Assembly: GCF_040675465.1 (NCBI RefSeq) | Contig: NZ_JBFAPA010000001.1 | Coordinates: 1,054,001 to 1,118,000 of the forward strand | From: Kibdelosporangium sp040675465 | GTDB taxonomy: Bacteria; Actinomycetota; Actinomycetes; Mycobacteriales; Pseudonocardiaceae | DNA length: 64,000 nucleotides | Direction of reading: 5' to 3' | Shown: positions 15,428-22,846 of the stretch, in pieces | Numbering within the stretch: the first letter of the stretch is position 1 | Layout of the letters: each line of letters begins with the position of its first letter | The notes under the pieces: model-generated | The model's input: only the letters and a program-made list of their open reading frames with translations | Database searches by the model: none | What the model was told of the DNA's origin: nothing | Translations under genes and position numbers: made by a program

Positions 15428-16621
15428 TCACTCGTCACGGCCCAGCAGGAACCGGCCGAAGTGCGGCACGGTGAAGGCGATCCGGCCCCGCTCGGCGGAG
15501 TACACGAGCCCCTTCTTGATGAGGCTGTCGCGTGCGGGTGACAGCGACGACGGCTTGCGCCCCAGGAACACGGCGATATCCGCAGTGCTCACGCCCTCGT
15601 CACGTCCCTCGGTCAGCTCGGCGATCGCCCGCAGGTACTCGCGCTCGGCTGGGGTGGCCCGCTCATAACGCGAGCCGAAGAACCCGACCGCCAACTCGGC
15701 CTCAGCCTCCGGCGCGGCGACCCCCACGTCCTCGTCGGTGATCGGATCGCTCGGCGCCGCGTCCCACGCGGCCTTGCCGTAGGCCTGGATGAAGTACGGG
15801 TAACCGCCGGAGGCCTCGAACAACGCGGTCAGCGCGTCCTCGGTGATGTCGGCGTCCTCCCGGGCGACCGGCGCCAGGATCGCCTGCTGGGCGTCCTCCC
15901 TCTGCAGCCGGTCGATCCGGACGTACCGGAACAGCCGCTCGGAGTACGACTTGCTCGCGGACAACACCGCGGGCAGGTGCGGCAGCCCGGCGCCGACGAC
16001 CACCAGCGGCGCGCCCGACTGCGACAGTTCATGGCAGGCCGCGCACAACGCCGAGACGTCATCCGGCAGCAGATCCTGCATCTCGTCGATCAGCAGCGCG
16101 ACCCCGGTGCCCACGTCCTGGGCCAGCTCGGCGACATCAGTGAACAGCTCGACCAGGTCGATCTCGATGTCCCCGGAGTCGGCCCGGCCCTGCGCCGCGG
16201 GCACGTCGATCCCCGGCTGCCAGCGTTCCCGCAGCTTGGCCCCGTCCGGCGCGGCTCGCAGCGCGAACGCCTTCAACACTCCCAGCACGTACTCGACCCG
16301 TTCCGGCGCACGATGACGCACGGCCAGGTCCCGGACAGCACGGTGCAAGGCGGCGGACAACGGCCGGCGCAGGTCGGCGTCCGGCCGCGCCTCGACCTTG
16401 CCCGCGCCCCACCCCCGTTTCACCGCCATCGACCGAAGCTCGCCGAGCAGCACGGTCTTGCCGACCCCGCGCAGACCCGTCAGCACCAGACTGCGCTCCG
16501 GACGGCCGCGCGCCACCCGTTCCAGCACGACCTCGAACGCCTGCAGTTCCTTGTCCCGACCGGCTAGTTCCGGCGGGCGCTGGCCCGCCCCGGGCGCGAA
16601 CGGATTCCGTACCGGGTCCAT
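15428..16621 (-). CDS. AAA-family ATPase with C-terminal winged helix
   Basis: A 397-residue soluble ATPase of the AAA_16/ORC-like class. Walker A is GLRGVGKT (near residue 48-55) and Walker B is ALLIDEMQDL (near 175-184); an arginine-rich helical lid follows. The last 80 residues (from about TPAEREYLRAIAEL) look like a winged-helix domain. The organisation resembles orphan actinobacterial ATPases with a possible DNA-binding tail. Two ATG codons are adjacent at 16624 and 16621; the second lies exactly six bases after a TACCTT -10 hexamer and is chosen as a leaderless start. A methyltransferase gene is divergent, with mirrored operators between. Role unknown; a regulatory or signalling ATPase is most likely. 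Confidence 0.85.
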   Translation of the reverse strand: MDPVRNPFAPGAGQRPPELAGRDKELQAFEVVLERVARGRPERSLVLTGLRGVGKTVLLGELRSMAVKRGWGAGKVEARPDADLRRPLSAALHRAVRDLAVRHRAPERVEYVLGVLKAFALRAAPDGAKLRERWQPGIDVPAAQGRADSGDIEIDLVELFTDVAELAQDVGTGVALLIDEMQDLLPDDVSALCAACHELSQSGAPLVVVGAGLPHLPAVLSASKSYSERLFRYVRIDRLQREDAQQAILAPVAREDADITEDALTALFEASGGYPYFIQAYGKAAWDAAPSDPITDEDVGVAAPEAEAELAVGFFGSRYERATPAEREYLRAIAELTEGRDEGVSTADIAVFLGRKPSSLSPARDSLIKKGLVYSAERGRIAFTVPHFGRFLLGRDE

Positions 16622-16627
16622 CATCGG

Positions 16628-16697
16628 AAGGTATCGGCGTGTCTAGCGCGATTCCGATATTGGCCGATAAACCCCTACGGCGTGTCGCCGATACGGT
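16628..16697. promoter_or_regulatory. Divergent leaderless promoters with mirrored operators
   Basis: GTATCGGCG (16631-16639) and its exact reverse complement CGCCGATAC (16686-16694) lie symmetrically between the two genes, with a further GCCGATA at 16663-16669. The minus-strand -10 TACCTT (16628-16633) and the plus-strand -10 TACGGT (16692-16697) each overlap one copy, and each is exactly six bases from its start codon. One regulator could thus control both genes. Confidence 0.6.
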
Positions 16698-16703
16698 GCG
16701 GCC

Positions 16704-17321
16704 ATGGATGTGGAGACGACGAGGACCTCCTGGACCAAGCTGGCGGCCGAGTACACCAAGCGCGTGGAGCAGTTCACCGAGGTCGAACAGGCCGAACTGA
16801 ACGCGTTCGTGAAACAGGTGACCGGGCCGATGGCGGACATCGGCTGCGGACCCGGCGTGACCACCGCTTACCTGCACCGGCAGGGCGCCGACATCTTCGG
16901 CATCGACCTGTCCCCCGGCATGCTCGCCGTCGCCCGCGAGACCCACCCGGAGATCCGCTTCGACGAGGGCACGATGTTCGCCCTCGACCTGGCCGGCAAC
17001 TCACTGGCCGGGATCGTCTCCTGGTACTCGATCGTCAACCTCCCGCCCGAGTCCCTGCCCGCCGCCTTCGCCGAGTTCCACCGCGTCCTGTCCCCCGGCG
17101 GCCTTCTGCTCCTCGCATTCCGCTTCGGCCAGAACGAGATCCAGCACTACGACTCCGGCTACGGCATCGACGACATCTCCCTCGACTTCCACCGCCACGC
17201 CGTCGATGACGTGCAGGCCAAACTCGCCAAAGCCGGTTTCTCCCTGCTGTCCCAACGCCTGAAGGGCCCCGACGAGGATCAGCCGACCCCGCAGGCGATA
17301 TTGCTCTCTACTGCTGTCTAG
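16704..17321 (+). CDS. Class I SAM-dependent methyltransferase
   Basis: A 205-residue methyltransferase of the Methyltransf_11/25 type. Motif I DIGCGPGVTT is at about residues 48-57, the acidic end of strand 2 is GIDLSPGM (72-79), and the late motif RVLSPGGLLLLAF is near residues 125-137. The small acceptor is unknown. The start ATG at 16704 is six bases after a TACGGT hexamer, suggesting a leaderless message. It is divergent from the AAA ATPase gene and shares a symmetric operator region with it. Confidence 0.9.
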   Translation: MDVETTRTSWTKLAAEYTKRVEQFTEVEQAELNAFVKQVTGPMADIGCGPGVTTAYLHRQGADIFGIDLSPGMLAVARETHPEIRFDEGTMFALDLAGNSLAGIVSWYSIVNLPPESLPAAFAEFHRVLSPGGLLLLAFRFGQNEIQHYDSGYGIDDISLDFHRHAVDDVQAKLAKAGFSLLSQRLKGPDEDQPTPQAILLSTAV

Positions 17322-17328
17322 TACGTGA

Positions 17329-17344
17329 GCTAGAGAGCGGTAGA
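17329..17344. repeat. 16-bp CTAG-containing repeat, copy 2
   Basis: GCTAGAGAGCGGTAGA, 14 of 16 bases identical to 15410-15425, lies eight bases after the methyltransferase stop. It also forms the right arm of a hairpin with CTCTACTGCT upstream (about 17306-17315), so it may be a terminator. Confidence 0.45.
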
Positions 17345-17349
17345 GGGCG

Positions 17350-18630
17350 CTACTTCTCGAGGATGGCGGCAACGCCCTGGCCGCCGGCGGCGCAGATAGA
17401 GATCAGGCCGCGGCCGGAGCCCTTCTCGTTGAGCAGCTTGGCGAGGGTCGCGACGATGCGGCCGCCGGTGGCGGCGAACGGGTGGCCGGCGGCGAGGGAC
17501 GAGCCGTTGACGTTGAGTTTGTCGCGGTCGATGGCGCCCAGGGGTTCGTCGAGGCCGAGGCGTTCCTTGGCGAACTCCGGGTCCTCCCAGGCCTTGAGGG
17601 TGGCGAGGACCTGGGAGGCGAACGCCTCGTGGATCTCGTAGAAGTCGAAGTCCTGCAAGGTGATCCCGGCTCGGGCGAGCATCCGCGGCACGGCGTGGGC
17701 GGGGGCCATCAGCAGGCCTTCACCGCCGTGCACGTAGTCGACGGCGGCGGTCTCGGAGAACGTCAGGTACGCCAGCACTGGCAACCGCCGCGCCTTCGCC
17801 CACTGCTCGGTGGCCAACAGAACCGTGGAGGCGCCGTCGGTCAGCGGGGTCGAGTTGCCCGCGGTCATCGTGCCCTCGGCGCCGCCGAACACCGGCTTGA
17901 GCTTGGCGAGCTTCTCGATCGATGAGTCCGCGCGCAGGTTCTGGTCGCGGGACAGCCCTAGGTACGACGTCACGAGGTCGTCGAAGAAGCCGCGGTCGTA
18001 GGCGGCGGCGAGGTTGTGGTGGCTGCGGACGGCCAGGGCGTCCTGGTCCGCGCGCTCGATGCCCCACTCCTTGGCGGTGATCGCCGCGTGCTCACCCATC
18101 GACAGGCCCGTGCGCGGCTCGGAGTTACGCGGGATGTCCGGGACGATGTAGCCCGGCCGGAGCTTCGTGAGCAGCCGCAGCCGGCCGCCGAGGCTCTTGG
18201 TCCGGTTGAGTTGCAGCAGGATCGCGCGCAGGTCCTCGTGCACGCCGATCGGCGCGTCGCTCGTGGTGTCCACGCCACCAGCGATCCCGGCGTCGATCTG
18301 GCCCAACGCGATCTTGTTGGCCACCTGGATGACGGCCTGCAGACCCGTGCCGCACGCCTGCTGGATGTCGTACGCGGGCGTTGCCGCTGACAGACGGCTG
18401 CCGAGCACGGACTCGCGGGCCAGGTTGAAGTCCCGGGAGTGCTTGAGCACCGCCCCGGCGGCCACCTCGCCGAGCCGCTCGCCCTGCAGCGCGAACCGGC
18501 TGACCAGCCCGTCCAGCGCGGCGGTGAACATGTCCTGGTTGGAGGCGGTCGCGTAGGGCCCGTTCGACCGGGCGAACGGGATGCGGTTCCCGCCGATGAT
18601 CGCTACGCGTTTCTGGCCTCTGGGTGCCAT
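17350..18630 (-). CDS. fadA2: Acetyl-CoA C-acyltransferase (thiolase), FadA2-like
   Basis: A 426-residue thiolase that cleaves 3-ketoacyl-CoA with CoA (or condenses acyl-CoAs). The nucleophile Cys93 lies in QACGTGLQ, the GHPFAATG histidine motif is near residue 375, and the second catalytic cysteine, Cys413, is in CAAGGQG. The order thiolase, divergent HMW FabG, MaoC dehydratase matches M. tuberculosis fadA2-fabG4-htdX (Rv0243-Rv0241c). The ATG at 18630 has GGAGGG upstream. The 81-bp gap to fabG4 holds TACT-N4-AGTA operators, so both genes are probably repressed together by the TetR protein encoded at 20885. Confidence 0.93.
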   Translation of the reverse strand: MAPRGQKRVAIIGGNRIPFARSNGPYATASNQDMFTAALDGLVSRFALQGERLGEVAAGAVLKHSRDFNLARESVLGSRLSAATPAYDIQQACGTGLQAVIQVANKIALGQIDAGIAGGVDTTSDAPIGVHEDLRAILLQLNRTKSLGGRLRLLTKLRPGYIVPDIPRNSEPRTGLSMGEHAAITAKEWGIERADQDALAVRSHHNLAAAYDRGFFDDLVTSYLGLSRDQNLRADSSIEKLAKLKPVFGGAEGTMTAGNSTPLTDGASTVLLATEQWAKARRLPVLAYLTFSETAAVDYVHGGEGLLMAPAHAVPRMLARAGITLQDFDFYEIHEAFASQVLATLKAWEDPEFAKERLGLDEPLGAIDRDKLNVNGSSLAAGHPFAATGGRIVATLAKLLNEKGSGRGLISICAAGGQGVAAILEK

Positions 18631-18672
18631 CGTGGCCCTCCAGGTATCGGGGTCGTACTGGCCATCCTAACC

Positions 18673-18700
18673 TACTGGCAAGTAGTATTACCGCGAGTAG
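18673..18700. promoter_or_regulatory. Operator pair between thiolase and fabG4 genes
   Basis: The palindrome TACTGGCAAGTA (18673-18684) is followed by the related TTACCGCGAGTAG (18688-18700). The first matches TACT-N4-RGTA sites before the SCP2 genes (21593) and before the acyl-CoA dehydrogenase (48094, 48118). It is a likely TetR operator. Confidence 0.65.
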
Positions 18701-18711
18701 GGAGGCGTCCG

Positions 18712-20067
18712 ATGACCGATCGCTATCAGCGGTTCACCCGGTCGGGGCCGGGGAAGTTCCTGGTCGCCCGGCTGGGGTTGCCCAATCCGGAACCGTTGCG
18801 CCGCCATGATCCCGGCCAGCCGCCACTGCCCGGAAGCGCTGTTGTCGGCGCGGCCAAAGGCGGCCGGCTGGAGGAGTCCGTGCGGACAATCCTCGGCCGA
18901 TCCGGCATCGAGATCGACGACCCGGTGGGGGTGGGATCCCCTGCAGGGGGTCGGAATGTCACAGTCGAGCGTCCGGGCGCCTTGGTGTTCGACGCGACCG
19001 GTATCGACACCGTGGATCGGCTGCGTGAGCTGTACGACTTCTTCCACCCGCGGATCCGCGGCATCGCCGCCTGCGGCAGGGTCGTCGTCCTCGGCACGAC
19101 CCCGGACGGCAGCAAGGACACGATCGCCCAGCGTGCGCTGGAAGGGTTCACCCGGTCAGTGGGCAAGGAGCTCAAGCGCGGTGCCACGGCCCAGCTCGTC
19201 TACGTCGCCCCCGGCGCCGAGGACGGCATCGAGTCGACCTTGCGGTTCCTGCTGTCCGCGAAGTCCGCGTACGTCGACGCCCAGGTGATCCGGATCGGGC
19301 CCGGCGAGGTCACCCGACCGGCGAACTGGCTGACCCCGCTCGACGGCAAGGTCGCCTTGGTCACCGGCGGGTCCCGGGGTATCGGCGCCTCGATCGCCGA
19401 CGTCCTCGCCCGCGACGGTGCCCACGTCGTCGTGCTGGACATCCCGGCGCAGGGCGGCGACCTGTCCGAGGTCGCGAACCGGGTCCGCGGCTCGTCGCTG
19501 CAACTCGACATCACCGCCCCCGAAGCGCCCGCCAAGCTGGTCGAGTACTTCACCGCACGCCACGGTGGTGTGGACATCGTCGTGCACAACGCGGGCATCA
19601 CCAGGGACAAGACCCTGGCCAAGATGACCGAGGCGCAGTGGGACTCGGTGCTCTCGGTGAACCTGGCCAGCGCCCTGCGCATCAACGACGCCCTGCTCGA
19701 CGGGACGCTCCGGCCTGGCGGCCGGATCATCGGCGTCTCCTCGATCGGTGGCATCGCCGGCAACGTCGGCCAGACCAACTACGGCGCCTCGAAGGCCGGC
19801 GTGATCGGCATGGTCAACGCCTACGCCCCGCTGCTGGCCGAGCAGGGCGGGACGATCAACGCGGTCGCGCCCGGGTTCATCGAGACCAAGATGACCGCCG
19901 CCATGCCGCTGGTGATCCGCGAGGCCGGCCGCCGGATGAACAGCATGTCCCAGGGCGGCCTGCCCGTCGACGTCGCGGAAACCATTGCCTGGTACGCCAA
20001 CCCGGCGTCCGGGTCGGTCAACGGCAACGTGGTCCGCGTGTGCGGACAGAGCCTGCTGGGAGCCTGA
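18712..20067 (+). CDS. fabG4: 3-oxoacyl-ACP/CoA reductase, HMW FabG
   Basis: A 451-residue two-domain short-chain reductase of the high-molecular-weight FabG class, NADH-dependent in mycobacteria. The N-terminal 210 residues are a degenerate flavodoxin-like Rossmann domain. The C-terminal domain is catalytic, with TGGSRGIGAS near residue 217 and the Tyr-Lys pair in NYGASKAG near 357-361. The length equals Rv0242c (454 residues). The ATG at 18712 has GGGAGG eight bases upstream, while the longer open frame has no such signal. The MaoC gene follows after one base, forming an operon. The enzyme reduces 3-ketoacyl thioesters, complementary to the divergent thiolase. Confidence 0.93.
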   Translation: MTDRYQRFTRSGPGKFLVARLGLPNPEPLRRHDPGQPPLPGSAVVGAAKGGRLEESVRTILGRSGIEIDDPVGVGSPAGGRNVTVERPGALVFDATGIDTVDRLRELYDFFHPRIRGIAACGRVVVLGTTPDGSKDTIAQRALEGFTRSVGKELKRGATAQLVYVAPGAEDGIESTLRFLLSAKSAYVDAQVIRIGPGEVTRPANWLTPLDGKVALVTGGSRGIGASIADVLARDGAHVVVLDIPAQGGDLSEVANRVRGSSLQLDITAPEAPAKLVEYFTARHGGVDIVVHNAGITRDKTLAKMTEAQWDSVLSVNLASALRINDALLDGTLRPGGRIIGVSSIGGIAGNVGQTNYGASKAGVIGMVNAYAPLLAEQGGTINAVAPGFIETKMTAAMPLVIREAGRRMNSMSQGGLPVDVAETIAWYANPASGSVNGNVVRVCGQSLLGA

Positions 20068-20068
20068 C

Positions 20069-20905
20069 ATGCCGACCGTCCACACGCGAGAGCTGTCGGC
20101 CACGCCGAACCTGACCATGTTGTTCGGCAAGGCCGTGCTCACCGGGTTCACCCGGCACGGGTCCTCTCTTCCGTCCACTGTGTACAGTCGTGACCTCGTC
20201 GTCGACCCGGGTCACCTGGCCGCGTACAACAAGGTCTGCGGGTTCCGGCTGACCGACGAACTGCCGGTCACCTACCCGCACATCCTCGGGTTTCCCTTGC
20301 AGGTCAAGCTGATGACCGACGGGGACTTCCCGTTCCCGCTGGTCGGCTCGGTGCACCTGGCGAACCGGATCACCCAGCACCGCCCGGTGCGCGCGGAGGA
20401 GGCCCTCTCGCTCAAGGTGCATGTGGACAACCTGCGGGACCACGCCAAGGGCAAGCAGTTCGACATGGTCACCGAGGTCACCGTGGACGGCGAGGTCGTC
20501 TGGGACAGCGTGAGCACGTACCTGCGCCGCGGCGGCGGAACCGGTGGCAGCAGCGAGAAGGAGATCGTGGTCCGGCAGCCGCGAGCGGTGTGGCGGGTAC
20601 CCGAGGACATCGGCCGCCGCTATGCCGAGGTCTCCGGCGACCGCAACCCGATCCACACACACGCGTTGACCGCGAAGCTGTTCGGGTTCCCGCGGGCGAT
20701 CGCGCACGGCATGTGGACGAAAGCCCGCTGCATGGCCGCCTTCGAAGGGCGCCTGCCCGATGCGTACACGGTGGACGTCCGGTTCAAGCTGCCCGTGCTG
20801 TTGCCGGCCAAGGTCGGGTTCGTCGCCACTCAGCAGCACGGCTGGCAGTTCGAGCTGTTCGACGCGCGCCGCGGCAAGCCGCACCTATCCGGCGTGATCA
20901 GCTGA
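20069..20905 (+). CDS. htdX: MaoC-type 3-hydroxyacyl-thioester dehydratase
   Basis: A 278-residue double hot-dog protein. The N-terminal half is a diverged hot-dog with YPHILGFPLQ; the C-terminal half carries the MaoC signature YAEVSGDRNPIHTHALTAKL (near residues 188-207), with the catalytic Asp and His. The length matches Rv0241c (HtdX, 280 residues). It dehydrates 3-hydroxyacyl-CoA or -ACP, the step after FabG4. The ATG lies one base after the fabG4 stop. Its 3' end overlaps the convergent TetR gene by 21 bases. Confidence 0.92.
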   Translation: MPTVHTRELSATPNLTMLFGKAVLTGFTRHGSSLPSTVYSRDLVVDPGHLAAYNKVCGFRLTDELPVTYPHILGFPLQVKLMTDGDFPFPLVGSVHLANRITQHRPVRAEEALSLKVHVDNLRDHAKGKQFDMVTEVTVDGEVVWDSVSTYLRRGGGTGGSSEKEIVVRQPRAVWRVPEDIGRRYAEVSGDRNPIHTHALTAKLFGFPRAIAHGMWTKARCMAAFEGRLPDAYTVDVRFKLPVLLPAKVGFVATQQHGWQFELFDARRGKPHLSGVIS

Positions 20906-21535
20906 CGGCGTCCAGGTCGTGCCCTCGACCAGGTCGCCGAAGCCCATCCAGACCAGGTTCATCAGCCAGGACGCGACCACCCGGGTCGGGATCTCCGGGT
21001 GGTCCAGCCACCAGTCGGCGAGCGACTCGCCCGCGCCGACCAGGGCCGCGGCCATCGCCTCGGTGCTGGTCGTGCTGTGCTCGTCCATGCCTTTGCGGGT
21101 CGCGCCGCGCACCAGCAACGCGTCGACCAGGGCGATCGCGCGCGAGCGCATGCCCATCAGCTCCTCGCTGAACGGCCCCGCCTGGGCGATGGCCTGCCGG
21201 TGCAGCACCCGCCAGCTGGCCTTGTTGGCCGCCACGAACTCGAAGAACGACCGCAGCCCCATCCACAGCTGCATGTCCGGCTCCAGATCGGCGCTCACCC
21301 CGCCGACGATCGCCTCCATCAGCAGGTTCGCCTCACGCCGGATGCACGCGGCGAACAGGTCCTCTTTGGACCCGAGGTACGCGTAGATCATCGGCTTGGA
21401 CACGCCGGCCACTTCGGACACCTCGTCCATCGCCGCGTTGTGGTAGCCGTGTTCGGAGAACACCTGCACAGCGGCATCGAGGATCTGCTTCTCGCGCACC
21501 TCGCGCGGCAGCCGTTTCACCCGCCGGTCATCCAC
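20885..21535 (-). CDS. TetR-family transcriptional regulator
   Basis: A 216-residue repressor. The N-terminal HTH is in the helix set KQILDAAVQVFSEHGYHNA, MDEVSEVAGVSKPMIYAYLG and SKEDLFAACI (about residues 15-65); the rest is a helical ligand pocket. It sits between the MaoC and SCP2 genes. I suggest it binds TACT-N4-RGTA palindromes seen before fadA2/fabG4, before its own divergent neighbour and before fadE5, with an acyl-CoA as ligand. The M. tuberculosis counterpart region also holds a TetR gene (Rv0238). Start choice is uncertain: GTG 21535, TTG 21541 (five bases after GGAGG) and GTG 21547 are all in frame. Confidence 0.9.
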   Translation of the reverse strand: MDDRRVKRLPREVREKQILDAAVQVFSEHGYHNAAMDEVSEVAGVSKPMIYAYLGSKEDLFAACIRREANLLMEAIVGGVSADLEPDMQLWMGLRSFFEFVAANKASWRVLHRQAIAQAGPFSEELMGMRSRAIALVDALLVRGATRKGMDEHSTTSTEAMAAALVGAGESLADWWLDHPEIPTRVVASWLMNLVWMGFGDLVEGTTWTPSADHAG

Positions 21536-21592
21536 GCTCAAGCCCACCTCCGAGGGGTCTCGGTTGTCATGGTAACTACTCGAACGTATTCT

Positions 21593-21604
21593 TACTCCGC
21601 AGTA
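21593..21604. promoter_or_regulatory. TACT-N4-AGTA operator before TetR and SCP2 genes
   Basis: TACTCCGCAGTA, flanked by CTTAC and GTAAG to give an outer inverted repeat (21591-21610), in the divergent gap between the TetR gene and the SCP2 pair. Same motif as at 18673, 48094 and 48118. Confidence 0.65.
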
Positions 21605-21620
21605 GGTAAGAGGAGGTGTG

Positions 21621-22262
21621 ATGCCTGACCTCAGTGCCGAGGCCATTGACCGGATGACCCCCGGCGAGCTGGTCACCCTCGTGGAAAACCTCGACCCCCA
21701 GGACGCCGCGCTGCCGGACGTGGACATCGACGCCGTCGCGCGCCTGATCGACCCGGCCGAACTGCAGGACGACGAGTTCGTCCGGCTGATCGCAGGCATG
21801 CAGCGGCTGGCCGGTGCCAGCGTCGACGTGACCAAGATGGGGCCGCAAACGTTCGCGCGGATGATCGACCGGGCCAGCAAGGACCAGCTGGAACAGGTCC
21901 TCGTGCACCCTGAGCTGCGGGACCTGATCCTGGGCGAGATCTTCCGCCGGATGCAGGCGCACCTGCGGGTCGAGAAGGCCGCCAAAGTGGACGCCGTCGT
22001 GCACTGGCGGTTCTCCGGCGGCACCGGCGACGAGGGCTTCGACCGCTACGAGACGATCATCTCGGGCGGCACCTGCACGGTGAACCGGGCCATGACGAAC
22101 GACGCACGGGTCACCATCACCATGCCCCCGCAGGACTTCCTGCGGCTGATCACCACCAACGCCTCGGCGCCCGTGCTGTTCATGACCGGCAAGCTGAAGA
22201 TCCGCGGCGACCTGGCCTTCGCCGCCGGCATGCTCGGCCTGTTCGACCTGCCGACGCCCTGA
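21621..22262 (+). CDS. SCP2 sterol-transfer-family protein, copy 1
   Basis: A 213-residue protein. The N-terminal 105 residues are helical with repeated LxxLxxxxFVRLI-like turns; the C-terminal half is an SCP2 domain, with VHWRFSGG near residue 118 and the hydrophobic tunnel segment APVLFMTGKLKIRGDLAFA. SCP2 domains bind acyl-CoA or sterols. The ATG at 21621 is preceded by GAGGAGG. It overlaps the next gene by one base (TGATG), and that gene encodes a paralogue. The divergent TetR gene and operator suggest co-regulation with the fatty-acid block. Confidence 0.85.
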   Translation: MPDLSAEAIDRMTPGELVTLVENLDPQDAALPDVDIDAVARLIDPAELQDDEFVRLIAGMQRLAGASVDVTKMGPQTFARMIDRASKDQLEQVLVHPELRDLILGEIFRRMQAHLRVEKAAKVDAVVHWRFSGGTGDEGFDRYETIISGGTCTVNRAMTNDARVTITMPPQDFLRLITTNASAPVLFMTGKLKIRGDLAFAAGMLGLFDLPTP

Positions 22263-22846
22263 TGGTGTTCCGCCGCGCGCGCCCGGGCGCCGACCCCGGC
22301 GTCTTCGACGCGTTCGCCCGGTCGATCGACATGACCAAGCTCGAGCCGCAGCAGTTCGTCCGGCTGATCGAGACGATGGACATGCTCGGCAAGGCCGGGA
22401 CCGGCGTGGAGCTGTCCGCGTTGAGCACGTCGACGTTCGTGTCGATCATCGCGCAGGCCTCGTCGCCGCAACTGGACGCGTTGATGGAACACGCCGGCCT
22501 GCGGACGGTGGTGCTGAACGAGATCTTCACGCGGATGTCTCAGCACCTGCACCCCGGCAAGGTCGCCGGGCTGAACGCGGTGCTGCACTGGCGGTTCACC
22601 GGCGGCTACGAGAACGGCGGGTTCGACCGGTTCCAGACCGTGATCGAGAACGGCACCTGCGTCTCCGGGACCGTGCAGGACCGTGACCCGCGGGCCACGG
22701 TCACGTTGGCGCCGACCGACTTCCTGCGGGTCAGTACCGGGATCTCGTCAGCGCCGCTGCTGTTCATCCGCGGCCGGGTCAAGGTGAAGGGCGACATCCC
22801 GTTCGCCGCCGGGTTCGCGAACTACTTCGACATCCCGCAGCCCTGA
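22262..22846 (+). CDS. SCP2 sterol-transfer-family protein, copy 2
   Basis: A 194-residue paralogue of the preceding protein, with the same layout: helical FVRLIETM segment, then LHWRFTGG and LLFIRGRVKVKGDIPFAAGF. The two probably arose by tandem duplication and have diverged. The start ATG overlaps the stop of copy 1. The last 99 bases overlap the convergent MocR gene, an unusually long overlap for this genome. Confidence 0.83.
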   Translation: MVFRRARPGADPGVFDAFARSIDMTKLEPQQFVRLIETMDMLGKAGTGVELSALSTSTFVSIIAQASSPQLDALMEHAGLRTVVLNEIFTRMSQHLHPGKVAGLNAVLHWRFTGGYENGGFDRFQTVIENGTCVSGTVQDRDPRATVTLAPTDFLRVSTGISSAPLLFIRGRVKVKGDIPFAAGFANYFDIPQP

